From contig CABUDZ010000003.1 of NCBI GenBank assembly GCA_902490445.1, positions 1-52,614 on the forward strand: a stretch of DNA of 52,614 nucleotides. The letters run 5' to 3'. This document shows positions 33,889 through 43,649 of this stretch, piece after piece; within the stretch, counting starts at the first letter, position 1; every line of letters starts with the position of its first letter. The stretch is from an uncultured Collinsella sp. GTDB taxonomy: Bacteria; Actinomycetota; Coriobacteriia; Coriobacteriales; Coriobacteriaceae. The translations under genes and the position numbers were made by a program. The notes under the pieces were generated by a model. That model made no database searches. It was not told the origin of the DNA and saw only the letters and a list, made by a program, of their open reading frames with translations.

Positions 33889-34248
33889 CTACAGCAACGC
33901 CTCGGCCCAAGCCGATTCCCTAAAGCCGGGAATCGCAAAGTCGTCGCCCACCAGCAGTGGGCGCTTAACCAGCATGCCGTCGGTCGCCAGCAGCTCGTAG
34001 CACTCCCGATCCGTCATGCCCGCATCTAGACGCGCCTTCAGGCCCAGCTCTCGATATTTCATGCCCGACGAATTAAAGAAGCGCCGCACCGGCAGTCCCG
34101 AACGAGCAATCCAGGTCGCAAGCTCATCAGCCGTGGGATTGTCCAAAACGATATCGCGGTCGATATACTCTACCCCGTGTTCGTCCAGCCATGCCTTGGC
34201 CTTCTTACAGGTCGAGCACTTGGGATATTCAACAAACAGTACGGTCAT
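33889..34248 (-). CDS. ArsC/Spx-family thioredoxin-fold protein
   Basis: A 119-residue protein with an N-terminal redox motif CSTCKKAKAWLDEHGVEY, then NPTADELATWIARSGLPVRRFFNSSG and KRPLLVGDDFAIPGF with the cis-Pro region. This is the YffB/ArsC-related family, not classical thioredoxin. Members act as thiol reductases or as Spx-like RNA polymerase regulators; the CxxC favours the former broad class. The Arg triad of true arsenate reductases is not evident, so arsenic reduction is unlikely. Monocistronic. Confidence 0.85.
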   Translation of the reverse strand: MTVLFVEYPKCSTCKKAKAWLDEHGVEYIDRDIVLDNPTADELATWIARSGLPVRRFFNSSGMKYRELGLKARLDAGMTDRECYELLATDGMLVKRPLLVGDDFAIPGFRESAWAEALL

Positions 34249-34340
34249 GGGAATCCTCCGAATATAGATCGGCCAACGCAGGCACACGCCACACGAGGCG
34301 CCTTCGTATGATGGGCCAATTGTAGCCCACGGGTCACACG

Positions 34341-35393
34341 CTAAACGAACCGTACCCCGAATCCGCGTTTGATGAACGGCAGCAGCTCCATTGCCTCGGG
34401 CGTGATATGGCCCGCAACGTTCATGCGCCCGTCACCGGGAAGATCGACCCGCGCAATCTCAAGCTCGCCTTCGTAGCGCCCATATCCGCTATTGCTCACA
34501 GCGATCGACCCCGCCTTTCGCGGCAGGCCGGCTCCGGCATCCGTCGGCACGGAATCCGGCTTATGCGTCGTACGTGACTCCTGAGACCTAAAGATGAGGA
34601 CACTCGAGTCGGGCCGGTCGTGATGAATCTGCCCGCGCACATAGGCATAACCGGGCTCAAGCTCGCATTGCAGGTCCACGTATCCGGCGGAAACTTGAGC
34701 AAACTGCGCCCAGCCCGCATCGGAAAGATCGGGGTCGCCGACCAACACAATGTCGCAATCGGCGCCATGTGCAAGCTCAAGCATATTGAGGGCAACCTTT
34801 GACGCGCGACCGCGCTGCGTCTCGACCGTCGGCAGTCCCTCGAATACCGGCCCGCGAACGTTGGCATCGCCCGGCACAAAAGCCATGATTTCGAATCCAA
34901 GCGCCGCAAGACGAAGATTCACCCGAGCAATGTCCTCCAGAGCTAAACCGGTATAAGGCTTGGGGTAAAAATTGTGGCAGGCGGCAAAACGAGTCACATC
35001 GGCACCGGCCTCACGCCACGATGCGATTTCATCAGAACTCACCGTCGATGCATTGACCACTATGCGAAATACACCGGACAGCTCCGCGACCCGCTGGGCG
35101 CTAAAGCCATAGTCCAAACGAAGGTATTCCAACCCCAGATCGCGCAGGTCCTCGATGCGCTCAAGCCCGAGCAAATCGCACGTGCGAGGCCCCACATCGG
35201 CAATGAGCGCAATGCCGCGGGCGGAGAGCAGCGACAGCACATGACGGACCTTATCGGCATACGCCGCTCCCCCATCCTCGGGAATATGCAGTGAGGTGAA
35301 CGCGTAGCGCGCACCCGCCGCGGCACCACGCTCAATCGTCCGCTCAATATCCTGCAAAGGGCTGGAAAGATAAATCGAAATACCCGTTTTCAC
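34341..35393 (-). CDS. mupG: MupG-family 6-phospho-N-acetylmuramidase (DUF871)
   Basis: A 350-residue TIM-barrel protein. Family features are MKTGISIYLSSPLQDIERTI, TSLHIPEDG, LRLDYGF, NFYPKPYTGLA and FVPGD, with a C-terminal beta-barrel-like region. MupG cleaves GlcNAc-MurNAc-6-phosphate taken in by the PTS in Gram-positives. The start is GTG at 35393 with GGAG upstream. The PTS gene lies upstream on the same strand, separated by a terminator at 35408-35443, so this gene probably has lower or separate expression. Confidence 0.88.
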   Translation of the reverse strand: MKTGISIYLSSPLQDIERTIERGAAAGARYAFTSLHIPEDGGAAYADKVRHVLSLLSARGIALIADVGPRTCDLLGLERIEDLRDLGLEYLRLDYGFSAQRVAELSGVFRIVVNASTVSSDEIASWREAGADVTRFAACHNFYPKPYTGLALEDIARVNLRLAALGFEIMAFVPGDANVRGPVFEGLPTVETQRGRASKVALNMLELAHGADCDIVLVGDPDLSDAGWAQFAQVSAGYVDLQCELEPGYAYVRGQIHHDRPDSSVLIFRSQESRTTHKPDSVPTDAGAGLPRKAGSIAVSNSGYGRYEGELEIARVDLPGDGRMNVAGHITPEAMELLPFIKRGFGVRFV

Positions 35394-35407
35394 GCTACAA
35401 CGCTCCT

Positions 35408-35443
35408 TTAAAAAAGGCCGGCGGAGCAGTTAGCCCCGCCGGC
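35408..35443 (-). terminator. Terminator between murP and mupG
   Basis: On the minus strand GCCGGCGG and CCGCCGGC form a stem followed by TTTTTTA. It lies inside the MurNAc cluster, so it would limit read-through into mupG. Confidence 0.75.
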
Positions 35444-35510
35444 ACAACCATAGCATCAAGAAATCTGCCGCGCGCCGCGAACCCCGAGCAACACGGCTCG
35501 CGATATCAAA

Positions 35511-36941
35511 CTACTCGCCAAAGAACTCATTGATCTTCTGCTCGTCGACGCCAAAGAACCACGTCAGGACAAAGCCGGCGGCATAGGCAAGCAGCATAGC
35601 GGCAACGTAGCCGAGCTGCTGGCCAGGAACGACGATCAGCAGGCCAAACAAACCGGAAACGCCCTGAGAAACCGTGCCGATGTGAAGCAGCGCCGCGAGC
35701 GCGCCGCCAAATCCGGCACCCAGGCAGGCCGTCACAAACGGACGAACGAGCGGCAGCGTAACGGCATACATCAGAGGCTCGCCCACACCCAGGATTCCAA
35801 CGGGAATGGACTCTGCGACGTACTTCTTGAGCTTGGCGTTCTTGGTCTTAAAGTACAGCGCCAAACCGGCACCGACCTGGCCGCCGCCAGCCATCATAAG
35901 GATGGGAAGCAGGTAATTGATACCCTTGGTAGCGCCGTCGGGATCGTTGAGCATAGCGTGGATCGGCGTGAGCGCCTGATGCAGGCCGACGGAAACCAGC
36001 GGCAAGAAGCCTGCCGACAGGATATAGCCGCCCAGGACGCCCAGCTTCTCGAAGATAAAGGTCAAAACGCTAAAGATGGCAGTCGTCAGCCATGCGCCAA
36101 CCGGCTGGATGACGAGCATCAGAGCAAAGGCGCCGATGATGAGTACCAGCAGCGGGGACAAAAACGTGTCGAGTGCGTTGGGCATAACCTTGCGAATCTG
36201 ACGCTCCATCCAGGCAAAAAATGCGCCAGCGATAAGAGCCGCGATCATGCCGCCCGCTGCGGGGTTGTACTGCGCATTGGTGAGCGGCAGCAGAATGGCA
36301 GTGGCAGGATCAGCCGCGCCAGGCGCAAGCAGGGGCATGGCACTGTTGGCGATACACATCATGCCGGCGATGCCGCCCAGCGCAGCGGAGCCGCCAAACT
36401 CACGTGCCGCGTTATAGCCCACCAAGATGGGTAGATAGGCAAACAGGGCCCAGCCCATGGAACGAATGCCCTGGTACCACCACTCGCCTGCAAGCGCGCC
36501 TGCCGTCGAGACGTTAATGACGTTGCAGATACCGTTGATGAGGCCAGCCGCAATGATGCCGGGAAGCAGGGCGACGAAGACATTGGAAATCTTCTTGAGG
36601 AAGGCCTGAACCGGCTTGGACTCGTACTTTGCCTTCTGCGCGGCCTTGTTTGTGGCCGCAGCGTCAACCACGCTCTCGTCGGCAACGCCTTTCGCAAGGC
36701 CGGTGAGCTTGGAGAACTCCTCGAGCACCTTATTCACCTTGCCCGGCCCCAGCACGATCTGCATCGTGTCGTCCTCGACCAAGCCCATCACGCCGTCGAG
36801 TGCCTCAATACCCTCCGTGTCGACGCTGCCCGTGTCTTTGACGGTCACGCGCAGGCGCGTCATGCACGCCGCGTTTGCCAGCACGTTGTCTTTACCGCCC
36901 AAAAGGTCCAGCAGCTTTTGAGCCAGCTCTTTGTTCGTCAT
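35511..36941 (-). CDS. murP: PTS MurNAc-specific EIIBC component
   Basis: A 476-residue protein. The EIIB domain (1-90) has the phosphorylated Cys26 in NAACMTRLRVTVKD. The EIIC domain (about 105-476) has ten or so spans, with GVGEPLMYAVTLPLVRPF, the conserved sugar-site Glu loop of the glucose superfamily. No EIIA is attached, so a general glucose-type EIIA is needed. It takes up and phosphorylates MurNAc (or GlcNAc-MurNAc). The identity rests on murQ, murR and mupG next door. GGAGGAG precedes ATG 36941. Confidence 0.9.
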   Translation of the reverse strand: MTNKELAQKLLDLLGGKDNVLANAACMTRLRVTVKDTGSVDTEGIEALDGVMGLVEDDTMQIVLGPGKVNKVLEEFSKLTGLAKGVADESVVDAAATNKAAQKAKYESKPVQAFLKKISNVFVALLPGIIAAGLINGICNVINVSTAGALAGEWWYQGIRSMGWALFAYLPILVGYNAAREFGGSAALGGIAGMMCIANSAMPLLAPGAADPATAILLPLTNAQYNPAAGGMIAALIAGAFFAWMERQIRKVMPNALDTFLSPLLVLIIGAFALMLVIQPVGAWLTTAIFSVLTFIFEKLGVLGGYILSAGFLPLVSVGLHQALTPIHAMLNDPDGATKGINYLLPILMMAGGGQVGAGLALYFKTKNAKLKKYVAESIPVGILGVGEPLMYAVTLPLVRPFVTACLGAGFGGALAALLHIGTVSQGVSGLFGLLIVVPGQQLGYVAAMLLAYAAGFVLTWFFGVDEQKINEFFGE

Positions 36942-36998
36942 AACTCCTCCTTGTATTGGGTATCTCGTCTGGATGTCATATCAGCTCACGCCGCGCAC

Positions 36999-37922
<924 letters not shown>

Positions 37923-37932
37923 TTCATTCACC

Positions 37933-38784
37933 TCATCTTTCCTGTTTCTCGATGTAGTTTTGCTTAATGACATGCGTCACCCGTTCGTAATCGCTCGCAA
38001 CGTAAGCAGCGTACAGGGCATCGACAACCATAAGCTGGGCCATACGCGAAGCCATGGCACCGCTGCGGACCAAGGGTTCACTCGCAGCGACGCCGAGCAC
38101 GGCATCGGCCACGGTGGCAAGCTTGGATGATCCATCTACTTTGGTAACGGCCACAACGGGACAGTTGTGACGTTGAGCCTCGGCGGTGCAGTCCAGCACC
38201 TCTTGCGTCAAGCCCGAGTAGCTAAAGGCGATTGCCATATCGCCCTCATGCATGTTCTTGGCACACAAGAGCTGATCATGCCAGTCGTCGTACAGATGGC
38301 ACTCCTTGTCGACACGCATGAGCTTTTGCGCCAGATCGTGCGCGACCAAACGGGAGGCACCAATACCGAACAGATTGACCGCGCGTGCTCGCTTAAGACG
38401 GGCCGCGCATCGCTCCAAGACGGTGTAATCGAGCGTTCGTGCCGTCGCCTCGATCGTGCGCACGTTGCTTTTCATCACCTTCCCCACGATACGTTCGACG
38501 CTGTCATCCATGGAGATGTCCTCGAGGGCTACGTCTTTCTTGTCACCTAAGAGCGCCAGCTCGGCAATCAGTTCGCGCTGGAACTCCTTGTAGCCCGCAA
38601 AACCCAAACGCTTGCAAAAGCGCAAAATGCTCGAGGGCGAGGAGAACGTGACATCGGCAAGACCGCGGACGGACAGCCCGACCACCTCGTGCGGATGAGC
38701 GCTTACATATGCGATGACATTGCGTTCCGCCGGGCTCGCGCTGAGCTCACGCTCGCGAAGCCGCAAAAGCAATCCGTTTGCCAT
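37933..38784 (-). CDS. murR: MurR/RpiR-family transcriptional regulator
   Basis: A 283-residue protein. The N-terminal helix-turn-helix of the RpiR type (about 1-75) has LADVTFSSPSSILRFCKRLGFAGYKEFQ, followed by a SIS sugar-phosphate-binding domain (about 120-260) with NLFGIGASRLVAHDL and IAFSYSGLTQEV. It probably senses MurNAc-6-P and controls the cluster. The ATG at 38784 has GGAGG eight bases upstream; a GTG three codons earlier overlaps that site. A TGCGG/CCGCA dyad upstream is a candidate operator. Confidence 0.92.
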   Translation of the reverse strand: MANGLLLRLRERELSASPAERNVIAYVSAHPHEVVGLSVRGLADVTFSSPSSILRFCKRLGFAGYKEFQRELIAELALLGDKKDVALEDISMDDSVERIVGKVMKSNVRTIEATARTLDYTVLERCAARLKRARAVNLFGIGASRLVAHDLAQKLMRVDKECHLYDDWHDQLLCAKNMHEGDMAIAFSYSGLTQEVLDCTAEAQRHNCPVVAVTKVDGSSKLATVADAVLGVAASEPLVRSGAMASRMAQLMVVDALYAAYVASDYERVTHVIKQNYIEKQER

Positions 38785-38850
38785 CTCAAACACCTCCGTT
38801 GAGAAGAATTAAAGACCAACGAACGATTCGTACCGGATACAAACAGCTTT

Positions 38851-38869
38851 TGCGGTACATTGTGCCGCA
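38851..38869. promoter_or_regulatory. Candidate MurR operator
   Basis: TGCGGTACATTGTGCCGCA is an inverted repeat (6 of 7 arm positions) 67 bp upstream of murR. A second small dyad, CGAACGATTCG, lies at 38820-38830. Assignment to MurR is inference. Confidence 0.35.
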
Positions 38870-38883
38870 TCGTGGCGCACAAA

Positions 38884-38907
38884 GGGCGAGCGTTCTACCG
38901 CTCGCCC
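38884..38907 (-). terminator. Terminator after the VanZ-like gene
   Basis: GGGCGAGCG and CGCTCGCCC form a perfect 9-bp stem around TTCTAC. On the minus strand TTTGTG follows. Confidence 0.6.
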
Positions 38908-38988
38908 CTCAAATCCGACCGCTCGGAAATACGCGCGACACAAAATAATTCAACAAGGTCGCATTATCAAAAACGGGCTTGTTACCGG

Positions 38989-39570
38989 CTAGCGCCTCGC
39001 ATGGGCGCCGATCGGCCGAGTCGCATGGCGCACCAACACCGCTGCCAGCAATACCAACAGCATCGCGGTAACATAGCCCGCAGCATCGAATCCTAAATCG
39101 ATAACGTCGAAATGCCTGCCGGGAACAAAGATCTTATGTACCTGATCGCCAACGGAGCAGACGGCGCAAAAGAGCAACACGGGCACGCAACGGGAGCATA
39201 CGCTCCACGGACGCCTGGAAAAGCAAACCACGACCACCGAGGCGAACAATCCGACGAAGAAAAACTCTACGGTATGGGCAACGCGACGGACGTTCGTGCC
39301 CACCCACATGCGAATGGAAGCAAGTCGGCCAGACCGGACATTCGAAGCAGCCGAATCGGTGCCCCCGGTCATCCCATTCTCGGTCTGAGCTTCACCCGCG
39401 ACATCGGCAGCCTGTACGCCCGTAGCTTGACCCTCCACCACACGCGCGGTGGACTCGCTCAGCAACGACGTCTCCACCGCATTTTGCTCCGTCAGCACCC
39501 AGATGCCCGCCAGCGTTGCAGTAAACAGAACGATCGCGGTCCATCCGATTATTTGTTTTACGCGCGCCAA
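38989..39570 (-). CDS. VanZ-like membrane protein
   Basis: A 193-residue protein with four membrane spans: one near the N-terminus (about 8-28), then an external loop rich in Ser, Ala and Gly, then spans at about 98-120, 126-145 and 163-185. The segment RRVAHTVEFFFVGLF and DQVHKIFVPGRHFDVIDLGFDAAG is the VanZ signature. The start is a TTG at 39570, preceded by GGAGG seven bases upstream; the longer open frame has no site. VanZ gives low-level teicoplanin resistance in enterococci, but most family members have no known function. Confidence 0.8.
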   Translation of the reverse strand: MARVKQIIGWTAIVLFTATLAGIWVLTEQNAVETSLLSESTARVVEGQATGVQAADVAGEAQTENGMTGGTDSAASNVRSGRLASIRMWVGTNVRRVAHTVEFFFVGLFASVVVVCFSRRPWSVCSRCVPVLLFCAVCSVGDQVHKIFVPGRHFDVIDLGFDAAGYVTAMLLVLLAAVLVRHATRPIGAHARR

Positions 39571-39674
39571 GGGCCTACCTCCTTTTTTGAATATCAGCGA
39601 CTGTAGCCCCAAATGACATCGTCACCGTATCAAAATTTGAATCGCAACAGGAAGCGCCAAAGCGACGCAAACCC

Positions 39675-40280
39675 CTACCCCGCCTCGCGCATCCAGCGAT
39701 CGAACGTCCCCACGCACACGCCCAGGCACTTTGCTGCCTGGCTGCGGGTAATATCGCCTGCCTCATAGCTATCGCGTACCAGCTCAAACTGAGGAGGGCA
39801 CGGCTTGCGAGGTCGACCGAAACGGACCCCTCGCGCCCGCGCCGCTGCAATCCCCTCCGCCTGGCGCCGATGAATATTCTCGCGCTCCACCTGCGCCACG
39901 TAGCTCAGCAGTTGTAGCACAATATCGGCAATCAGGGTATTGGTCACATCCGGCGCGCCGCTGGCCCTGGCGCGCGTGTCAAGCAATGGCATGTCCAACA
40001 CCACAATGGCAACCCCGAGCTCCTTGGTAATGCGTCGCCATTCCTCAAGAATCTCGGAGTAATTACGGCCAAGCCGGTCGATAGAAAGCACCACCAGCAC
40101 GTCCCCGTCTCCCAGGATGTGCAGCAGCTCGCGATACCGCGGGCGATCGAAGTCCTTGCCGCTCGCATGGTCGGCATAAATATTCGCCGAGCCCACGCCA
40201 TAGGCGCCCAGCGCATCCAGCTGCCGATTTAGATTCTGATCGCGCGAACTCACCCGCGCATAACCATACACCGTCGCCAT
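39675..40280 (-). CDS. Serine recombinase (resolvase/invertase family)
   Basis: A 201-residue small serine recombinase. The catalytic Ser is in VYGYARVSSRDQNLNRQLDAL, with later active-site residues in VLVVLSIDRLGRNYSEI and ERENIHRRQAEGIAAARARGVRFGRP. The C-terminal helix-turn-helix (about 155-201) has ITRSQAAKCLGVCVGTFDRWM. The start at 40280 follows GGGGATGAG. It stands alone, without a transposase or visible invertible segment, so it may be a relic of a mobile element or an orphan invertase. A GGGACAG-type hairpin lies 20 bp upstream. Confidence 0.88.
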   Translation of the reverse strand: MATVYGYARVSSRDQNLNRQLDALGAYGVGSANIYADHASGKDFDRPRYRELLHILGDGDVLVVLSIDRLGRNYSEILEEWRRITKELGVAIVVLDMPLLDTRARASGAPDVTNTLIADIVLQLLSYVAQVERENIHRRQAEGIAAARARGVRFGRPRKPCPPQFELVRDSYEAGDITRSQAAKCLGVCVGTFDRWMREAG

Positions 40281-40299
40281 CTCATCCCCGCTTTCTTGT

Positions 40300-40338
40300 A
40301 AACCTGCCAAAAAGGGACAGGTTTATTTTGGTAGGTTT
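40300..40338. repeat. GGGACAG-type hairpin
   Basis: AAACCTGCCAAAA (40300-40312) pairs with TTTTGGTAGGTTT (40326-40338) with one wobble; the loop contains GGGACAGG. Part (GGAACAGGTTTATTTTGG-like) recurs at 52444-52464. It lies directly upstream of the serine recombinase. Confidence 0.65.
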
Positions 40339-40400
40339 TACCTCTCGAATAGCAGGTAAGCGGGCGGCCGAGCGGACGGCAAGGTAGCTATGATCCAAAT

Positions 40401-40432
40401 GCGGAGGGCGGCCCCGAAAGACCGCCCTCCGC
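40401..40432. terminator. Hairpin terminator after RNase R
   Basis: GCGGAGGGCGG and CCGCCCTCCGC form a perfect 11-bp stem around CCCCGAAAGA. The minus-strand tail (ATTTGG) is only moderately T-rich. Confidence 0.55.
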
Positions 40433-40457
40433 TCTCCCGCCATGAGTCGAGATTTGG

Positions 40458-42593
40458 CTAATGGATAAGCTTAAAGTCCAAGTGCCCACGCGTGGTATTG
40501 ACGCGCGAAACCTCGATAATCACGCGCTGGCCCAGTTCATAGTGAGTCCCCGTGTCGGCGCCCGTCAGCGTAAGCGCATCCTCGTCGAACTCGAACCACT
40601 CGTTGCCCAGACTCTTGATCGAAACCAAGCCTTCGACCTGCGTCAGGTCCAAGCGCACAAAGAGGCCCATGCTGCTGACCCATGAGACCGTTCCGGCATA
40701 GCGCTCGCCCAGGCGATCCTCATAGTACTGGGCAATCTTGATCTTTTGCGTCGCATGGCTAGCGGCATCTGCCGCGCGCTCGGCATCGCTGCATGCGCGG
40801 CAGATCTGCGGCAGAATGCGCGGCAGCGACTCGCGCCCCTTGCCGATCAGCCGCGGTGTACGGACCAGGGCGTCCTTGCCGCCGAGCTGCTCATAGGCCA
40901 ACTGCAGTTTGAGCACGCGGTGCACCACCAGATCGGGGTAGCGACGGATGGGACTCGTAAAGTGACAGTAGCACGGCGCGGCGAGCGCAAAGTGGCCCTC
41001 GTTGCGCGGCTTGTACAGTGCGCGCTGCATGCTGCGCAGAAGCAGCGTGTTGACGAGCGGTGCGTTGGCCGTACCGGCGGCAGCATCAACTGCAGCCTGT
41101 AGCTCATCGGGACTCCCCAGGGCGATACCGGCAGCACGGCGATCGTCGATGATGCCCAGCTGCGCCAGCGCAACGGCGGCACCGTGCAGGCTATCGGGGC
41201 TCGGATCCTCATGCACGCGATAGCAGGCCTCGATATCACGGTCTGCCAGCCACTCTGCAACGCACTCGTTGGCGAGCAGCATGGCTTCCTCGATAAGCGA
41301 CGTGGCACACGAACGCTCGCGCGCCACAATCTGCACGGGTACTCCGTCCTCATCCAATAGAGCGCGAATCTCGGCCGTGTCAAAATCGACTGAGCCGCGG
41401 GCACGACGAATACGACGGCGAAGTTCGGCGAGTTCGTTGGCGGCGACAAGGAAATCGCCGAGGTCGACGTTATAGCCGCGAGCAGTTTCCTCGCACGCAA
41501 GACCGCGCTCAAGCGCCTCCTCGCGCGAGGCCTCAGCAGCCGCAACATCCTCGGCCGCACCCTCCAGCACCCCATACTCCACCGCGCCGGCACGCACCAG
41601 CAGCGCCTCGGCGCCGTCATAGTCCATACGCACACGCGAGCGAATCACGCTGGGGTACGGATCGTAATGCCGCACGCGACCCTGCGCATCGAGTTCAATG
41701 TCAACGGTAAACGCAAGACGGTCCTCGTCAGGGCGAAGCGAACACAGGTCACAGGACAGGCGTTCGGGCAGCATGGGAAGCACGCGATCGGCCAGATACA
41801 CCGATGTCGTACGATGGCGAGCCTCAAGATCGATATGCCCGTCCCAAGCCACATAGTGAGAAACGTCAGCGATATGCACACCCAGCTTGTAGCCACCCTC
41901 GGGCGTGCGCTCAAGCGAAATGGCATCGTCAAAGTCGCGCGCGTCGACCGGGTCGATCGTGATGACAAAACGGTCGCGCAGATCGCGGCGGAGCGGGTCC
42001 TTAAGCGCCGCGGACACATCGAGCGAAAGCCCCTCGGCCTCGTCCAGCGCGGCCTCGGGATAGCTATCGGTATAGCCGTAACGCGCCATCACATATTGAA
42101 CGCCCAAATCGGGCGCGTCATCTCCGCCAATGCGGCGTTCGATCGTCACGGTGCCCGATTCCAGGCGCGTCGGGTAGGTCAAAATGCGCGCGACAACGGC
42201 ATCACCCGGGTGGACGCCCAGACGATCCGCCGAGGTATCCTCGGGCAGAATGAAGAAGTCGGCCTTCAGGCGCGAATCGAGCGGCTCGATCACACCGAGC
42301 GGACCAGCGGTCTGGTACGTACCCACCACGCTTATGGCTGCGCGCTCAACCACGCCTTCGATCACGGCGCGCCGCTCACCGTGCGGGCTGTTCTTAATGC
42401 TCACGGCAACGGTATCGCCATCCATGATCTCGCGCTTACCGCGGCCCATAACCTTGTAGTCGCCGCTCTCGGTTATGACATAGGCGCCATGCTCATGGAG
42501 CTGCACGCGCCCGGTCAGGCTCGGACGGCGTTCGCTGCGCACCGGCCCACGCTTATTGCGAGCACCGCGCTTATGCTTGTTATTGCGCCCCAT
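40458..42593 (-). CDS. rnr: Ribonuclease R
   Basis: A 711-residue exoribonuclease. It has a basic N-terminus, then cold-shock-like RNA-binding domains (about 30-180), the RNB catalytic domain with the metal-binding Asp cluster ITIDPVDARDFDDAIS and HIADVSHYV, CHFTSPIRRYPDLVVHR, and a C-terminal S1 domain (YAGTVSWVSSMGLFVRLD). It degrades structured RNA 3' to 5', including tmRNA-tagged messages and rRNA. AGGAGG precedes ATG 42593. It has no extra C-terminal basic tail, ending 60 residues after S1 begins. Confidence 0.95.
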   Translation of the reverse strand: MGRNNKHKRGARNKRGPVRSERRPSLTGRVQLHEHGAYVITESGDYKVMGRGKREIMDGDTVAVSIKNSPHGERRAVIEGVVERAAISVVGTYQTAGPLGVIEPLDSRLKADFFILPEDTSADRLGVHPGDAVVARILTYPTRLESGTVTIERRIGGDDAPDLGVQYVMARYGYTDSYPEAALDEAEGLSLDVSAALKDPLRRDLRDRFVITIDPVDARDFDDAISLERTPEGGYKLGVHIADVSHYVAWDGHIDLEARHRTTSVYLADRVLPMLPERLSCDLCSLRPDEDRLAFTVDIELDAQGRVRHYDPYPSVIRSRVRMDYDGAEALLVRAGAVEYGVLEGAAEDVAAAEASREEALERGLACEETARGYNVDLGDFLVAANELAELRRRIRRARGSVDFDTAEIRALLDEDGVPVQIVARERSCATSLIEEAMLLANECVAEWLADRDIEACYRVHEDPSPDSLHGAAVALAQLGIIDDRRAAGIALGSPDELQAAVDAAAGTANAPLVNTLLLRSMQRALYKPRNEGHFALAAPCYCHFTSPIRRYPDLVVHRVLKLQLAYEQLGGKDALVRTPRLIGKGRESLPRILPQICRACSDAERAADAASHATQKIKIAQYYEDRLGERYAGTVSWVSSMGLFVRLDLTQVEGLVSIKSLGNEWFEFDEDALTLTGADTGTHYELGQRVIIEVSRVNTTRGHLDFKLIH

Positions 42594-42670
42594 GGCGCCT
42601 CCTTGCTATCGATGACGAACTCCAAAGAGTCTACCCAAATGATTCGCTTTCCTGCCGTCCCCTAGAGATC

Positions 42671-42706
42671 AAAAAACGGGCCGCCCCATAAGAGACGACC
42701 CGTTGG
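42671..42706 (-). terminator. Terminator after ftsX
   Basis: On the minus strand AACGGGTCG and CGGCCCGTT form a stem followed by TTTT. Confidence 0.75.
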
Positions 42707-42728
42707 AAGGGATGAATTCCAGGCATGC

Positions 42729-43649
42729 CTACACGCGCAGGTAGCGGCGCATGGCTATGGCAGAACCAAAGAGACCGATAATCACACCGACCAGAATCAG
42801 CGCAGCATAGGTCACCAGGTAGTACTGCATCGGCAGGGCAAACGACATCCAGCCGATGCTCTCCTGCAAACGCGGAATCATCAGATTGCGCAGCAGCTCC
42901 AGAACGCCGATGGAAAGCAGCGAGCCCAAAATGGCCTGCAGTACGCCCTCGGTGATAAACGGGCCGCGAATGAAGCCGTTGCTGGCGCCGACCAGACGCA
43001 TAATCGCAATCTCACGACGACGCGCCGTGATGGACAGGCGAATCGTGTTGTTGATGAAGATGAATGCGATAAAGGTCAAAAGGCCAACGAGCACCACGGC
43101 GGCGATGCGGATGTAGTTGGTCACCTGGAACAGGCGGCTCACTTCCTCTTGGCCGTACAGCACGCTCGCGTTGACGTCGCCGTCATCCGCGATCTTCTGG
43201 AAGTCGGCGTTTTTCTTGAGCTTCTGGGCCGTGCTCTCGACCTTGGACGGATCGTCCATCTCAATTGCAAACGAAGCCGGCAGCGGGTTCTGGCCATCGA
43301 GCGCGCTCATGGTGGCGTCGGCGTTGCCCGACATCTTGCTCGTATACTCGGCCAGCGCGTCGTCCTTGTCCTTGTACGTCACGGACTTGACGTTGCTCCA
43401 CGTCTTGAGCTCAGCCTCAAAGGCCTGAACATCTGCCTGGTCGGCGTCATCGCTAATAAAGGCGTTGATGACGACCTGATCCTCGACGGTGCCGATCACG
43501 GAGTTCAGCATCGCGGAGCCCATGATGAACAGGCCGATGATAAACAGCGAAAGGAAGATCGTGATGACGGCGCCGAGCGAGGTAGTCCAGTTACGGAAGA
43601 AGTGACTGATTGCCTCTTTGAAGGAGTAGCCCACGTTAGTTGGTGCCAT
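42729..43649 (-). CDS. ftsX: Cell-division ABC transporter membrane subunit FtsX
   Basis: A 306-residue protein. The first span (about 20-45) follows YSFKEAISHFFRNWTTS, the external domain at about 46-175 holds a long FtsX extracellular loop, and three spans follow (about 178-200, 225-250, 275-300). RRREIAIMRLVGASNGFIRGPF is the coupling segment. With FtsE it activates peptidoglycan hydrolases at the septum. The start at 43649 overlaps the ftsE stop by 14 bp. Confidence 0.95.
   Translation of the reverse strand: MAPTNVGYSFKEAISHFFRNWTTSLGAVITIFLSLFIIGLFIMGSAMLNSVIGTVEDQVVINAFISDDADQADVQAFEAELKTWSNVKSVTYKDKDDALAEYTSKMSGNADATMSALDGQNPLPASFAIEMDDPSKVESTAQKLKKNADFQKIADDGDVNASVLYGQEEVSRLFQVTNYIRIAAVVLVGLLTFIAFIFINNTIRLSITARRREIAIMRLVGASNGFIRGPFITEGVLQAILGSLLSIGVLELLRNLMIPRLQESIGWMSFALPMQYYLVTYAALILVGVIIGLFGSAIAMRRYLRV

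Noticed and set aside
39675..40400. An invertible promoter controlled by the serine recombinase
   Set aside because: The only nearby inverted repeat is a short hairpin with a 13-base loop. No pair of hix-like sites flanking a promoter was found.
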